Assembly: GCA_034440615.1 (NCBI GenBank)
Contig: JAOTOM010003821.1
Coordinates: 1-64,000, forward strand
DNA: 64,000 bases
Direction of reading: 5' to 3'
From: Ashinkailepas kermadecensis
Taxonomy: Eukaryota; Arthropoda; Thecostraca; Neolepadidae
Below the pieces are notes generated by a model. It searched no databases, was not told where the DNA came from, and worked only from the letters and a program-made list of their open reading frames with translations. Positions 12,386-23,200 of the stretch are shown here, piece after piece. The position numbers were made by a program, and so were the translations under genes. The first letter of the stretch is position 1. Each line of letters opens with the position of its first letter.

Positions 12386-12547
12386 TGGCTTCCGACCAGG
12401 TGATCGTGGGGTTTGCCACGGGCACCTTAGGCTTGATATTAATTGGAAGTGCACTACAGTGTAGTGTACTGAGATTTATTTTGTGTAGAGTAGAGGTGGG
12501 ACGGGGGTAATGCCAAACAAGCCAGCTGATATAAAAACCGTGAAAAA

Positions 12548-12773
<226 letters not shown>

Positions 12774-12799
12774 ACTAGTTAAGATGGAATTACAAATTG

Positions 12800-12925
12800 T
12801 TAAAACACAGAACAATGGGAGCATAGCTTTATTAACAACGTTTCGGCTTACGCCTTTCTCAGGCTATGAACAATTTACAGGCATGGGGGTATTTAGCACT
12901 TGTTGTCTTTTTCTTCTTTTGTTTT
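12800..12925 (-). repeat. PLE-A 3' pLTR segment
   Basis: On the minus strand this follows the endonuclease reading frame. It matches the reverse complement of 14250-14372 with few differences: shared blocks are AACACAGAACAATGGGAGCA, AACGTTTCGGCT and ACAGGCATGGGGGTATTTAG. It holds a hammerhead-like core at 12822-12868 and, on the minus strand, an AATAAA just after it. Confidence 0.85.
12822..12868 (-). ncRNA. Hammerhead-ribozyme-like fold in PLE-A 3' pLTR
   Basis: Minus-strand order: CATAGC (outer stem), CTGA, GAAA linker, stem GGC with loop GTAA and GCC, then GAAAC, and finally GCTATG closing the outer stem perfectly. Hammerhead ribozymes need CUGANGA, stem II, GAAA and a short stem III ending in a UH cleavage site. 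PLEs are known to carry such ribozymes in their pLTRs. The second core segment deviates (CTGAGAA rather than CTGANGA), and about six unpaired bases separate the putative cleavage site from the closing stem, so activity is doubtful. Confidence 0.45.
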
Positions 12926-13108
12926 CTTCCTTTTTCAGTTCTCCTCTTCTTTTTTTCCCTTTGCTTTTTCCCCCTCTTCCTTCCCAATTCGAACACAGGT
13001 CACGGGACATCAATCATAAAGCACTTCGCATGTGTTGACACTGAATGAACCAGACAGTGAAAACAGTACATTGGAAACGACCAAATAAGTACGACAGTGA
13101 TGTTTAAC

Positions 13109-14236
13109 CTATCCCTTTTCAATATGTTCCACAATCAGTTCCGCTACAACACTTGCAATTTTGAAACTACCAGAAACACCATTGATATTCTCACGTGTGG
13201 CAATATACACTGATTCCACTGTCTTCCGACACCTCTTCCCAAGTCCACCACTAAGAACAGATGCTTCTTTCCAATTTGGGAGATGGTCTTCTTCATCAAC
13301 ATGCACCACCATAGCATTAGAAAGTCTATGGTATCTGAGGTCTGAACGATGTTCCCTAATTCTAGCTCCTATCCCCCGTCCCGTTTCTCCATAGTAACTT
13401 TTTCCACATTCTCCCGCGCAAGGAATTTTGTAGACTACGCTTTTTTCGTTCACGTTGCGGACCCCTTTCTTGACTATGTCTTTGATTTTGACCCCTGCTG
13501 AGAGACTGATGTTGATTTTGTATTTTGTGAATCGGGAGATGGTGACTGCTCCCTGTGTTTCCGGTACTGATATGCACCTTTTTGTCAAAACTCGTTGCTT
13601 GGCCTTTGTCATGCACATCACCTTTTTCGCTTTTTAGCGCAACTTCACTATCAGACCCTCTGGATATTTCAGCAACTTGAAAGACTCCTTGATGAAAATC
13701 AATTCTTCTGCGAGGCACTCAGGACTGCATATTCTATGAGCCCTTAAGAAAAAGCCCATTAGGACCCCTGTTTTTGTTCCATGGCTGTGATCCGAGAAGT
13801 AGTGCAAAATATCGTTTTTGTTAGTGGGCTTTCTGTACACTGAAAATGTGCATCTGCTGTCACAGCGTTTGATCAGTGTGTCCAAGAAAGGAATCTCAGC
13901 CTCATTATCTTTTTCTTTTTCCTTTTCTAACGTGAATTGAATCGATGGATGTACCTCGTTAATATTTGTGTTGACCGCATCAAGATCAGTGTCTTGATCA
14001 ACAATCACCAATATGTCATCTACGTATCTCAGCCAAAGGGAGTTGGGGCCAATCATAGATTTGAAATTGTCCGCCTCGAGGGTTTCCATAAACAAACATG
14101 CCAGAACTGGACTCAATGGTGAGCCCATGGTGAGGCCGTTGATTTGCCGATATTCTTCCCCCTGAAACTGTAGTGCTCCAAATTCCACACATGTACGCAC
14201 GAGCTGTATGAAATGACTCTTTGGAACTGGAAGCTC
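13109..14236 (-). pseudogene. PLE reverse transcriptase-GIY-YIG endonuclease, one in-frame stop
   Basis: A single reading frame runs from about 14236 down to 13109, broken only by a TAA at 13634-13636. The first part is RT: LTMGSPLSP (fingers/palm B motif), then LRYVDDILV, the catalytic Y-V-D-D, then IPFLDTLI and VYRKPTNK, which are standard late RT blocks of PLEs. After the stop comes a linker and the endonuclease: VVYKIPC stands for the GIY half and KSYYGETGRG for the YIG half, followed by REHRSDLRYH and a KTVESVYI block with the conserved Glu. The RT copies RNA at a nick made by the GIY-YIG domain during target-primed insertion. N-terminal RT blocks are absent. Only one disabling change is visible, so this insertion is relatively young. 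Confidence 0.92.
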
Positions 14237-14249
14237 TAATTTATTTATA

Positions 14250-14369
14250 CAAAAGAAGAAAAAGACGACAAGTGCTAAATACCCCCATGCCTGTAAATTG
14301 TTCATAGCTTGAGAAAGGCGTGAGCCGAAACGTTGTTAATAAAGCTATGCTCCCATTGTTCTGTGTTTT

Positions 14370-14372
<3 letters not shown>
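14250..14372 (+). repeat. PLE-A inverted 5' pLTR segment
   Basis: Inverted copy of the 12800-12925 segment. It reads in plus orientation as the 3' copy reads in minus. The fusion of this segment to RT sequence at about 14236-14250 marks the 5'-truncation junction. Confidence 0.85.
14303..14349 (+). ncRNA. Hammerhead-like fold, inverted pLTR copy
   Basis: Same architecture as the minus-strand copy: CATAGC, then TTGAGAAA, stem GGC-GTGA-GCC, GAAAC and the closing GCTATG. Here the first core base is changed (TTGA for CTGA), predicting an inactive copy even if the other works. Confidence 0.35.

Positions 14373-14441
<69 letters not shown>
14371..14441. repeat. (TA)n microsatellite, about 70 bp
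   Basis: Pure TA run directly abutting the outer end of PLE-A, matching the tract on the other side (12550-12769). Confidence 0.98.
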
Positions 14442-14446
<5 letters not shown>

Positions 14447-14855
14447 CCAATTGATGAGTTATTTTCTATGACATTTATTGTTGATTGTTTGATGATGGTG
14501 ATGATGTGAATAGTGTATCTGCTGGCATTGTCAGTCGACAATACTGCTGGCATAGGCCATAGGTGCGTTTAAACACCCGAATGTCACGCATAACCTGTAA
14601 TAAAAAGCAAAAGTAGGACTTAACGACGTCGAAAAGAAACAGCGATGTTAAAATAATTGTCATTAAGTGTCGGTATCTACTCAAATTTCAGATTTTCAGG
14701 ATACTGCTGCAGAGGCATCATTGAACCTCCTCACTGGCCATGAAATGCTGTGCAGCGTAAGCAGGTTGACGTACAGAAGCCGCAGGCACCCCCTGGATCC
14801 AAGAAATGAAGCAAGGTGCCTGATCCCGGATACTGAATGCTTGACACCAGACCAC
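14442..14855. other. No recognisable feature
   Basis: Unique-looking sequence between the TA tract and the hairpin below. No gene signal was seen. Confidence 0.4.
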
Positions 14856-14880
14856 CGAGACCCTTTTCGTTGACCACAAA

Positions 14881-14916
14881 AGCCCCGAGACCCTTTTCGT
14901 GAAGGGTCTCGGGGCT
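14881..14916. repeat. Perfect 15-bp hairpin
   Basis: AGCCCCGAGACCCTT (14881-14895) is followed by the six-base loop TTCGTG and the exact reverse complement (14902-14916). A third, direct copy of CCGAGACCCTTTTCGT lies just upstream at 14856. This very stable stem-loop stands at the entry to the 17-bp array and could be an element terminus; no transposon is recognised. Confidence 0.9.
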
Positions 14917-14934
14917 TCATGTCAAGGGGGCATG

Positions 14935-15960
14935 GTGTATATTGTTGGGTGCTATATATTGTTAGTTGCCGTATATTTTTGGTTGTCGTATATTGCTGGC
15001 TGCCGTATATTCTTGGTTGGCGTGTATTGTTGGTTGTCGTAAATTGTTGGTTGCCGTATATTGTTGGTTGCCGTTCCGTATATTATTGATTGACGTATAT
15101 TGTTGATTGCCGTATATTGTTTGTTGCGGTATATTGTTGGTTGCCGTATATTGTTGGTTGTCGTATATTGTTAGTTGCGGTATATTGTTGGTTGTCGTAT
15201 ATTGTTGGTTGCCGTGCCGTATATTGTTGGTTGGCGTATATTGTTGATTGCCTTATATTGTTAGTTGCGGTATATTGTTGGTTGTCGTATATTGTTGGTT
15301 GCCGTGCCGTATATTGTTGGTTGGCGTATATTGTTGGTTGTCGTATATTGTTGGTTACCGTATATTGCTGGCAGCCATATATTGTTGGCTGCCGTATATT
15401 GCTGGTTGGCGTATATTGTTGGTTGCTGTATATTGTTGGTTGCCGTATATTGCCGGCTGCCGTATATTGCTGGCTGCCGTACATTGTTGGTCGGCGTATA
15501 TTGTTGGTTGGCGTATATTGTTGATTGGCGTATATTGTTGGTTGGCGTATATTGTTGGTTGTCGTATATTGTTGGTTGGTGCCGTATATTGTTGGTTGGC
15601 GTATATTGTTGGTTGGCGTATATTGTTGGTTGTCTTATATTGTTGGTTATTGTTTGTTGGCGTATATTGTTGGTTGGCGTATTTGGTATATTGTTGGTTG
15701 GCGTATATTGTTGGTTGCGTATATTGTTGTTGCGTATATTGTTGGTTGTCGTATATTGTTGGTTGTCGTATATTGTTGGTTGGCGTATATTGCTGGAACA
15801 TTGTTGGTTGGCGTATATTGTTGGTTGGCGTATATTGTTGGTTGTCGTATATTGTTGGTTGGCGTATATTGTCGGTTACGTATATTGGCATACATTGTTG
15901 GTTGGCGTATATTGTTGGTTGGCGTATATTGTTGGTTGGCGTATATTGTTGGTTGCTGTG
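14935..15960. repeat. 17-bp minisatellite, about 60 units
   Basis: Units of CGTATATTGTTGGTTG plus one variable base, with occasional 5-bp insertions (GTGC) and shortened units. Stop-free frames exist on both strands because neither the unit nor its complement contains a stop in those frames. The apparent proteins (VYCWLAYIVG or NIRQPTIYAN repeats) are artefacts. Confidence 0.97.
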
Positions 15961-16376
15961 TCGGGCGCAAACAGTCTGTGCCCGCAAACAAATTAACATT
16001 CATCCTATCGCGATGAATATACCGAAAATAAATCAGATGTAGCGTTCATCCCACAGTATATCTGACTCTTTCTTTCCTGACGTTTCAGGTTCTCCTTGGA
16101 GTTTTGTCCAGAGTTTCATTATCGGTGGATATTGAACAGCTATGTTTGACGCATGAGCCATACTCAGAGTGAAGGCTTGGAAACTAGCAAGTATAGTTTA
16201 AAACTATGCTATTTCAAACTGATTCAGTTGCTGACTTCGCACTCCTAAAAACTGTTTGTCCAAACAAACAGAAGTGCGCACATGTCCTATGTTATGTGGG
16301 ACATATATGATATATTTCACGCACGTGCTTGTTGTTTCTTGAGTTATCACTGAGGATGGAGAAATTGCATTGACAC
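15961..16376. other. No recognisable feature
   Basis: AT-rich unique-looking sequence with no gene, RNA or transposon signal. Confidence 0.4.
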
Positions 16377-16470
16377 AGCTATACTTGGGGGCTAAAAATT
16401 CAAAAACAGCTATACTTGGGGGCTAAAAACTCAAACATAGCTATACTTGGGGGCTAAAAACTCGAACATA
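16377..16470. repeat. 31-bp tandem repeat, 3 units
   Basis: AGCTATACTTGGGGGCTAAA begins at 16377, 16408 and 16439. Confidence 0.95.
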
Positions 16471-18039
16471 TTTTTGATGGGTTATTCGGAATTCAGCATC
16501 AAGTCATAGGGTGCAGGAATATAGGTTGATTTTTATATTAATGTTGGGTTCGCAATGCAATTTAAGCCGCGAAATTCTCGGAGAAAAGGGGCAACAACTT
16601 ATTCCACTGTACACCACGACCGTGCATATCGCGCATTCACTATACCAGAAATAAAAGACAAACAATTCAAGCAACCTACACTGTGGCGAATTGAGTTTAT
16701 CTGGGAGGAAAGTGTACATCTCTGGAGTGCACATGCGATCCAGAATCATCTTCATTGTGATATGAAGCATGTGTGTACATGCTGCATTTCACACAACGCC
16801 GCAGCGGAGGAGGAAGTCACGAATTTGTAATGAAATATGTGAAATCGGCACTTTTGTTAACTCTTCTATGGAATTTGGATTGACGCTCTTGGAACGCCGA
16901 GCATTGCCACACCTGCCACCGTGGTTGCTCTCAGCAGCACACCGGATATCTCATGATAACATCTCCGACAGGTACCACGGTTTATCAGCTGCTCAGCTGA
17001 TGACACCAGTCTGTGGTCGGGTAGACATGATTAGTTGGCTATCAGACGCGTGACGCCCGGAACTCCATGTGCATGAGTGCACCAGGGCCGGATCCGGGAA
17101 TTTTCCTGATGGGGTGGGGGCATTCCTCGTATAGCCATTTCCTCGAGGTATGTACCACTGCGAAAGTTTCTGGAAAAATTCGGGGAAAAATTCGCTGAGC
17201 GGGGATGGGTGTGGGGAAGCACTCGTAAATACGGAAAGGGCGATTTTTATCTGACGTTAAGCGAGGAAGGGGGGGGGGGAGGGTAAACTCGAACCCTTCC
17301 TGTGTAGGCGTCATTCTCGGCAGAAGGGCCGTCACCTTCCCATTTTCACGAGGCATTGCTCCCTTTTATCCATCCTTGGAGTGCATCCGCATGACATATG
17401 TGCAAATATTAACGTGAAAGCGATCAGTCGACGGGCTCACTCACGTAAGGAAGTGGTATGTGACATTTCTGAAAGTTTTTTTAGGTGACCTAACTTAATC
17501 GGCCGTAGGTCAGTGACCTGATATGACCCGACTTCCAAATGTTTCTTCAAAGTGCACAAAATTGATGTAGAGAAAGGTGTGAAGCTACAGAATGATTCCG
17601 CTTTCTCCAACCAAGCGCGGGTTAGCAAACAAGAAAAAAAACTGGTCCGACTGGTCCAAGCCAATCACATTTTAATGGTATACCGATTGTGTCATATCAT
17701 ATTGTGTTCTGTTATTTGTCACCAAAACGAGCTGCCTGAGAAAGTATACGTCACTGTGGAGCGTCATATTGTGAAAAGGATTGTGTGGCACATGAAGTTC
17801 AGGTAAAAAAGACATGGAGCTGAACGAACGAGGGCGAAGGAAGGTCTTTCCTCTTCGAGTGGAAGCAATTTGGCACTGGAGGGATACAATTCCACATTGG
17901 AGAGGCTCCAAAAGTGTACAAAGCGACACCTGAAACGCGTGGAAGGTTAAGCCTAGCTACACTTTTTCGTGGAGCGTCGTTACACCTTTTAAAAGTGATA
18001 TTCAGTTAACGACGATAAAACTATTGCCGACCTGTCTGC
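16471..18039. other. No gene; one hAT-like terminus near 17083
   Basis: Mostly unique-looking. CAGGGCCGGATCCGGG at 17083 resembles a hAT-type left end and is followed by G-rich sequence up to about 17285, but I could not find the inverted partner. Short ORFs near 16555-17053 and 17552-17806 show no known motif. Confidence 0.35.
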
Positions 18040-18330
18040 AGACATTATCTGACATTATCATTATCATTATCCCATGAGAGCACACTTGGCATTGGTCAGA
18101 AGGTGGTGGTGGTATCTCCAGACATTATCTGCACGTGGTTTGTAGCATCCCATGAGAGCACACTTGGCCGGTAAGTGTATCTCCAGACATTATCTGAACG
18201 TGGTTTGTATCGTCCCATGACAGCACACATGGCATCAGTCAGAAGGTGGTATTGGTATCTCCAGACATAATCTGCACGTGGTTTGTAGCATCCCATGAGA
18301 GCACACTTGGCATTGGTCAGAAGGCTGGCT
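18040..18330. repeat. Irregular 64-79-bp tandem repeat, about 4 units
   Basis: Units combine ATCTCCAGACATTATCTG, ACGTGGTTTGTAGCATCCCA and a GAGAGCACAC block. The spacing between CCCATGA blocks is 79, 64 and 78 bp. Confidence 0.85.
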
Positions 18331-19059
18331 GGTGGCGTGAGTCGCCCTTCTTCCTGAGCGTTGCCGTAGTAGCGACGCTAGTATGCCAGAATCGATGCAG
18401 GGACACAGGGATTAGGGAGGGGAGGGGTGGCAACTGACCTACATATTTGCTGGCTGATATTGGACATCGTCGTTCAACTTCCCCCAGTAGTTATTCGCTA
18501 AACCAATTCGAAGATCACTAGCAATCGGCAAATGCACCATTTACCATTGTAAATACGATTTTTGGGTGTGGTATGAGAGACCGTACTATGGTGAAAGTTC
18601 AGGGAAGGAAACTCCAAGGTGTAAAGTGCGGAACAAAGCGTAATAAAAATGGGCCGGCATTTCATACATGACTTCATTACTCATAGAAGCAAAACATAAT
18701 TACAAATGTTTTTGTTTACCGCAGCCTTGACCAGTCATCACACTTCCTTAGAGTGCCAATCCGTACACGACAATTGTGTGTGTCCGAGTCGCGGACAGCA
18801 TAGGGTGCCTATTGGACGGGTGAAGCCAGCTGTGGGTGGTGAATGGTTCACTTACTGATGACACAGCATATAGTGGAGACGTCATCTCGCAAATAATTTA
18901 CACCACATCATATCATTATATGATCTGACACCTATAACACATATAATCTAACACATATAACGCATATGATCTAACATATACAGCACATGTTTTGATACAT
19001 ATCACATGAATGGAGGAGAAGCAGGTAACGGAAGGTGAACGACAGACAGTCGACAGCGG
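18331..19059. other. No recognisable feature
   Basis: Unique-looking. A short CATATAAC/ACATAT-rich stretch (about 18935-18990) is locally repetitive. No gene was found. Confidence 0.4.
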
Positions 19060-19205
19060 ACAAAAGATAAGGCCATGTGGACAGTGGATGGTAAACAATT
19101 AACAGCGGTCAGTAGGCAATGGAGAGTGGACAGTGGACAATGTCCGGTGAACGGGGCTGCCAGTATATAGTGGCTAGTAGCCGGTCGACGGTGGACAGTG
19201 ATAAA
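19060..19205. repeat. Outlying piece of the GGACAGTGGAC minisatellite
   Basis: Same vocabulary (GGACAGTGGACAATGTCCGG) as the main array at 19585-21612, separated from it by about 380 bp of unrelated AT-rich sequence (19206-19584) in which I see no feature. Confidence 0.8.
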
Positions 19206-19584
19206 GTTCATAAAGTGTTGAGGCTTAATAAGGGTCATAGGGGCCCATCTAGGTTAAGCCTATCTAGAAAAGATACTAGAAAAGTAATTGATCACACCCC
19301 AATGAAGCGATTATCTCAAGTTCCAAGGTAACTATATATCCCAGCCTATCTAGCACCATTCACCTGATATTGCATAACACACTCCCCAAGAGATTCCAAA
19401 CTCTAACAATCATGCTCTATCGTGCTACCATAGTCAATCTCATCAGTATCACATCCCGAAGGAAGGTGCTGAATCCACTGCTAGGTACACTCTATATAGT
19501 ATAATATAATACTAGTAGTATAATATACCCTATATAGCTAGCATAATACTCAATTTATTAGCATGACCATCAGCAACATCAGCA

Positions 19585-21612
19585 GGTCATCAGCAGACAG
19601 TGGACAATGGGTGGTGGACGGTGACGGCTGTCTGTATATAGTGGGCAGTGCACGGTGGACAGGGGACGGTGGACGGTGAACGATTGTCAGTAGACAGTAG
19701 GCAATGGGCAGTGAACGGTGGACGGTTGTCAGTAGATAGTGGGTAGTGGACAATGTCCGGTGGACGGCTGTCAGTGGACAGTGGTCAGTGGACGATGGAT
19801 AGTGGGAGTCAATGGATAGTGGGAGGTGGACAATGTCCGGTGGACGGCTGTCAGTGGACAGTGGTCAGTGGACGATGGACGGTTGTCAATAGATAGTGGG
19901 AGGTGGACAATGTCCGGTGGACGGCTGTCAGTGGACAGTGGTCAGTGGACGATGGACGGTTGTCAATAGATAGTGGGAGGTCGACAATGTCCGGTGGACG
20001 GCTGTCAGCAGATAATGGGCAATGGGCAGTGGACGGTGAAGGTTGTCAGTAGATAGTGGACAGTGGGCAGTGGACGGTGAACGATTGTCAATAGATAATG
20101 GGTAGTGGACGGAGGACGGCTGTCAGTAGACAGTGGGCAGTGGGTAATGGGCAATGTCCGGTGGATGGCTGTCAGCAGATATTGGGCAATGGGCAGTGGA
20201 CGATGGACGGTTGTCAGTAGATAGTGGGTAGTGGACAATGTCCGGTGGACGGCTGTCAGCAGATAATGGGCAATGGGCAGTGGACGATGGACGGTTGTAA
20301 TAGATAGTGGGGGTGGACAATGTCCGGTGGACGGCGCGAGTGGTCAGTGGACGATGGACGGTTGTCAGTAGATAGTGGGAGGTGGACAATGTCCGGTGGA
20401 CGGCTGTCAGCAGATAATGGGCAATGGGCAGTGGACGGTGAAGGTTGTCAGTAGATAGTGGACAGTGGGCAGTGGACGGTGGACGATTGTCAATAGATAG
20501 TGGGTAGTGGACGGAGGACGGCTGTCAGTAGACAGTGGGCAGTGGGTAGTGGACAATGTCCGGTGGACGGCTGCCAGTGAGCAGTGGTCAGTGGGCAGTG
20601 GACGGTTGTCAGTAGATAATGGGTAGTGGACAATGCCCGGTGGACGGCTGTCAGCAGATAGTGTGCAGTGGGCAGTGGATGGCAAAAGATTGTCAGTAGA
20701 TAGTGGACAGTGGGCAGTGGATGGTGGACGGTTGTCAGTTGATAGTGGGCAGTGGACAGTGGACGGTGGGCAGTGGTCAATAGACAGTGGACAGTGTGTA
20801 GTGGGCAGTGGACAGTGAGCAGTAGGCAGTGTGCAGTGGACAGTAGATGGTGGACGGCTGTCAGTAGACGGTGGACATTGGTTAATGGGTAGTGGGCAGT
20901 GAACGTGGACGGTTGTCAGTGGATAGTGGGTAGTGGACAGCAGACGGTGGACGGCTGACAGCAGACAGTGGGCAGTGGTTAGTGGACGGTGGACGATGCC
21001 AGTAGATAGTGGGCAGTGGGGTAGTGGACGGTGGACGATGTCAGTAGATAGTGGGCAGTGAACAGCAGACGGTGGACGGCTGTCAGTAGATAGTGAGCAG
21101 TGGGGTAGTGGACGGTGAGCAGTGGGTAGTGGGTGGTGGACAGCAGACGGTGGACGGCTGTCAGTAGATAGTGAGCGGTGGGGTAGTGGACGGTGGGCAG
21201 TGGGTAGTGGGTGGTGGACAGCAGACGGTGGACGGCTGACAGCAGACAGTGGGCAGTGGTTAGTGGACGGTGGACGATGCCAGTAGATAGTGGGCAGTGG
21301 GGTAGTGGACGGTGGACGATGTCAGTAGATAGTGGGCAGTGAACAGCAGACGGTGGACGGCTGTCAGTAGATAGTGAGCAGTGGGGTAGTGGACGGTGGG
21401 CAGTGGGTAGTGGGTGGTGGAAGGAGTGGACAGCTGTCGTAGATAGTGGGCAGTGGGGTAGTGGACGGTGGACGATGTCAGTAGATAGGCGTCAGTGAAC
21501 TTGTTAGATAGTGAGCAGTGGGGTAGTGGACGGTGGGCAGTGGGTAGTGGGTGGTGGACAGCAGACGGTGGACGGCTGTCAGCAGACAGTGGCAGGTGGA
21601 CAGTGGCAGCCG
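19585..21612. repeat. Complex 2-kb minisatellite (GTCAGTAGATAGTGGGCAGTG type)
   Basis: Short words (GGACGGTGGACGGCTGTCAG, TAGATAGTGGGCAGTGG, GGACAATGTCCGG) are shuffled into variable higher-order units. Some higher-order blocks repeat nearly verbatim, for example about 20942-21120 versus about 21216-21400. GGACAATGTCC is itself nearly palindromic. The array starts within 6 bp of the splice donor of the exon at 21619-22528, so if that gene is real the array is the beginning of its first intron. Confidence 0.95.
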
Positions 21613-21618
21613 ACCTAC

Positions 21619-22528
21619 CTGGTGGGACCATGACGCGGGGAGAGTCACCATCTTCTTCTGTGGGCGTTTCCACCGGGCTACACCAGCCAGACTCCGAGGC
21701 GGGGCTCTCAAGCCCACCACCACTGGTGTACAGCCCGGGGCTTCCGGCTCCAACGGCACTGGCGTGAAGTCCCGGACTTCCGGCGCTAACGCGACTGGTA
21801 CGTAGTCCTGGGCTTCCAAGTCTGGCACTCCCGGCGTGCAGCCCAGGGCTTCCAAGTCCGACACTGCCAGTTTGCAGCCCGGGGCTTCCATGTCCCACGC
21901 TGGCGGTGTGCAGTCCCGGGCTTCCAAGTCCGACACTGCCAGTGTACAGCCCCGGGCTTCCATGTCCAACGCTGGTGGCGTGCAGGCTGGGGCTTCCGAG
22001 TGCGACATTGGCGGTGTAGAGTTCTGGGCTGCCGAGGCCGGGCTGGCCGGCGCACAGGTTGGGCAGGCTCTGCACGCTGCGGGGCGACCTCTCGGCCACC
22101 GGTGAGTCCAGCTCGGCGGGCTGCGCACTCTGAGAGCGCACCAGCGTCTGACTGCCATTGCCATGTCCGGCAGCGCATGTGGACTCCAGCGCGGTCAGCG
22201 TCCGCTGCGGCGCCGGCTCGGCCATGTAGGCCAGGCCATGCCAGGCGAGCGCAGGCGGCCGTACGGCAGGCGGCTCCGGCGAGCTGCAGAAGCTGGTGTC
22301 GCTCCAGGCGGCGCAGCCTGCCGCGTCGTCGGCCCACAGGTCGGCGGGCAGCGCGGCGTCGTGCTGGCAGCAGCGCGGGTCACGCCACCACCACTCCGGC
22401 TCGCCGGCCGTGCGCAGACTATCGCCGCCGCTCGGGCCGGCGTGCCGCTTCTGACGGCACGCTTCCCAGAACTCTCCGACCCCCGAGCGGCGTGATTCAG
22501 CGGCGGCGGCCGGCCAGTGGAGCTCCAT
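21619..22528 (-). CDS. Putative first coding exon, CpG-rich, with 12-residue repeats
   Basis: I do not recognise the protein. An ATG at 22528-22526 sits in a near-ideal Kozak context (A at -3, G at +4). The frame runs 303 codons plus one base to a consensus donor CAG|GTAGGT, with the intron starting at 21618. Residues 1-165 are low in repeats and include a W-rich patch (EPEWWWRD, 43-50) and AWHGLAYMAEP (95-105). Residues 166-273 are nine 12-residue repeats of GSPGLHTASVGH type. Residues 274-303 are Ser/Pro/acidic (EEDGDSPR). No signal peptide or membrane segment is visible. Repeat units are diverged at the DNA level but keep their protein pattern, which favours real coding sequence. Beyond the donor the ORF runs on into minisatellite, which is an artefact. 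Later exons were not found in the window. It could be a regulatory or scaffold-type disordered N-terminus. Confidence 0.5.
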
Positions 22529-22831
22529 GCTGGCTGACTCAGTGGTGGGCCGCTGCTGCGGCGCGCTCGGATCGGCTGCCGCTTCGGACACGCACTGACA
22601 GCGGCGAGCTGCCGCCGCCGCTCATATGAGATCGCTGACGCCGGGTCCGGCTCGCCATTTGGGCGGTGAGGCCGGGCGCGGGGGAGGGGCCTGCAGGCCG
22701 GCCCCCCTGCTGGCGGTCGGCAGCGGCCAGTGGCGGCCGCTCTGGCCACACAGCCACCTGTGACCGCCTGCCGCTCTCCGCCGTGTCGAAACTCACCGTC
22801 ACCGTCGGCGCTCACCGAGCTGGGCTCCCCG

Positions 22832-22968
22832 GCTGGACCCCGACTGCACTCCGGCTGAACTCCGACTGGACCCCGACTGCACTTCGGCTGGACCCCGACT
22901 GCACTCCGGCTGGACCCCGACTGCACTCCGGCTGGACCCCGACTGCACTCCGGCTGGACTCCGGCCGG
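22832..22968. repeat. 22-bp tandem repeat, about 6 units
   Basis: CTGCACTCCGGCTGGACCCC plus GA repeats with few changes (one unit has CTTCGG, another CTGAACTCC). Confidence 0.95.
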
Positions 22969-23004
22969 ATAGCTCTCAACAGAACTGAGCCGCACAAGAA
23001 CCAC

Positions 23005-23122
23005 GACGTGCCGCGTCACTCCTTGCCGGAATCGCTCCTTGCCCGCCTCCTCCTCCACCTACCACGTGCCGCGTCACTCCTTGCCGGAATCGCTCCTTGC
23101 CCGCCTCCTCCTCCACCTACCA
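23005..23122. repeat. Exact 58-bp direct duplication
   Basis: ACGTGCCGCGTCACTCCTTG and the following sequence to CCACCTACCACG occur twice in succession with no visible difference, indicating a very recent duplication in the putative promoter region. Confidence 0.95.
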
Positions 23123-23200
23123 CGACGGTCAGCAGCCGGATGTGGAATCACAACTCTCTGGCGCTTCTGACGTCACCAGCGGTCTGCGGCCACGCTAGCG

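Larger units (their letters stand above)
22529..23200 (-). promoter_or_regulatory. CpG-rich 5' region / candidate promoter of the 21.6-22.5 kb exon
   Basis: GC- and CpG-rich sequence continuing upstream (minus sense) of the start codon, then dropping to AT-rich DNA beyond about 23200. It holds a perfect CRE palindrome TGACGTCA at 23168-23175, a 22-bp minisatellite and an exact 58-bp duplication. No TATA box is obvious, as expected of a CpG-type promoter. The assignment rests on composition and position only. Confidence 0.4.

Noticed and set aside
14881..14916. Rho-independent terminator
   Set aside because: Eukaryotic context and no T run after the stem; reported only as a hairpin.
15083..16042. 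Several ORFs up to 264 codons on both strands
   Set aside because: All lie in the 17-bp TATATTGTTGGTTG array; sense and antisense are equally open, as expected of a stop-free repeat.
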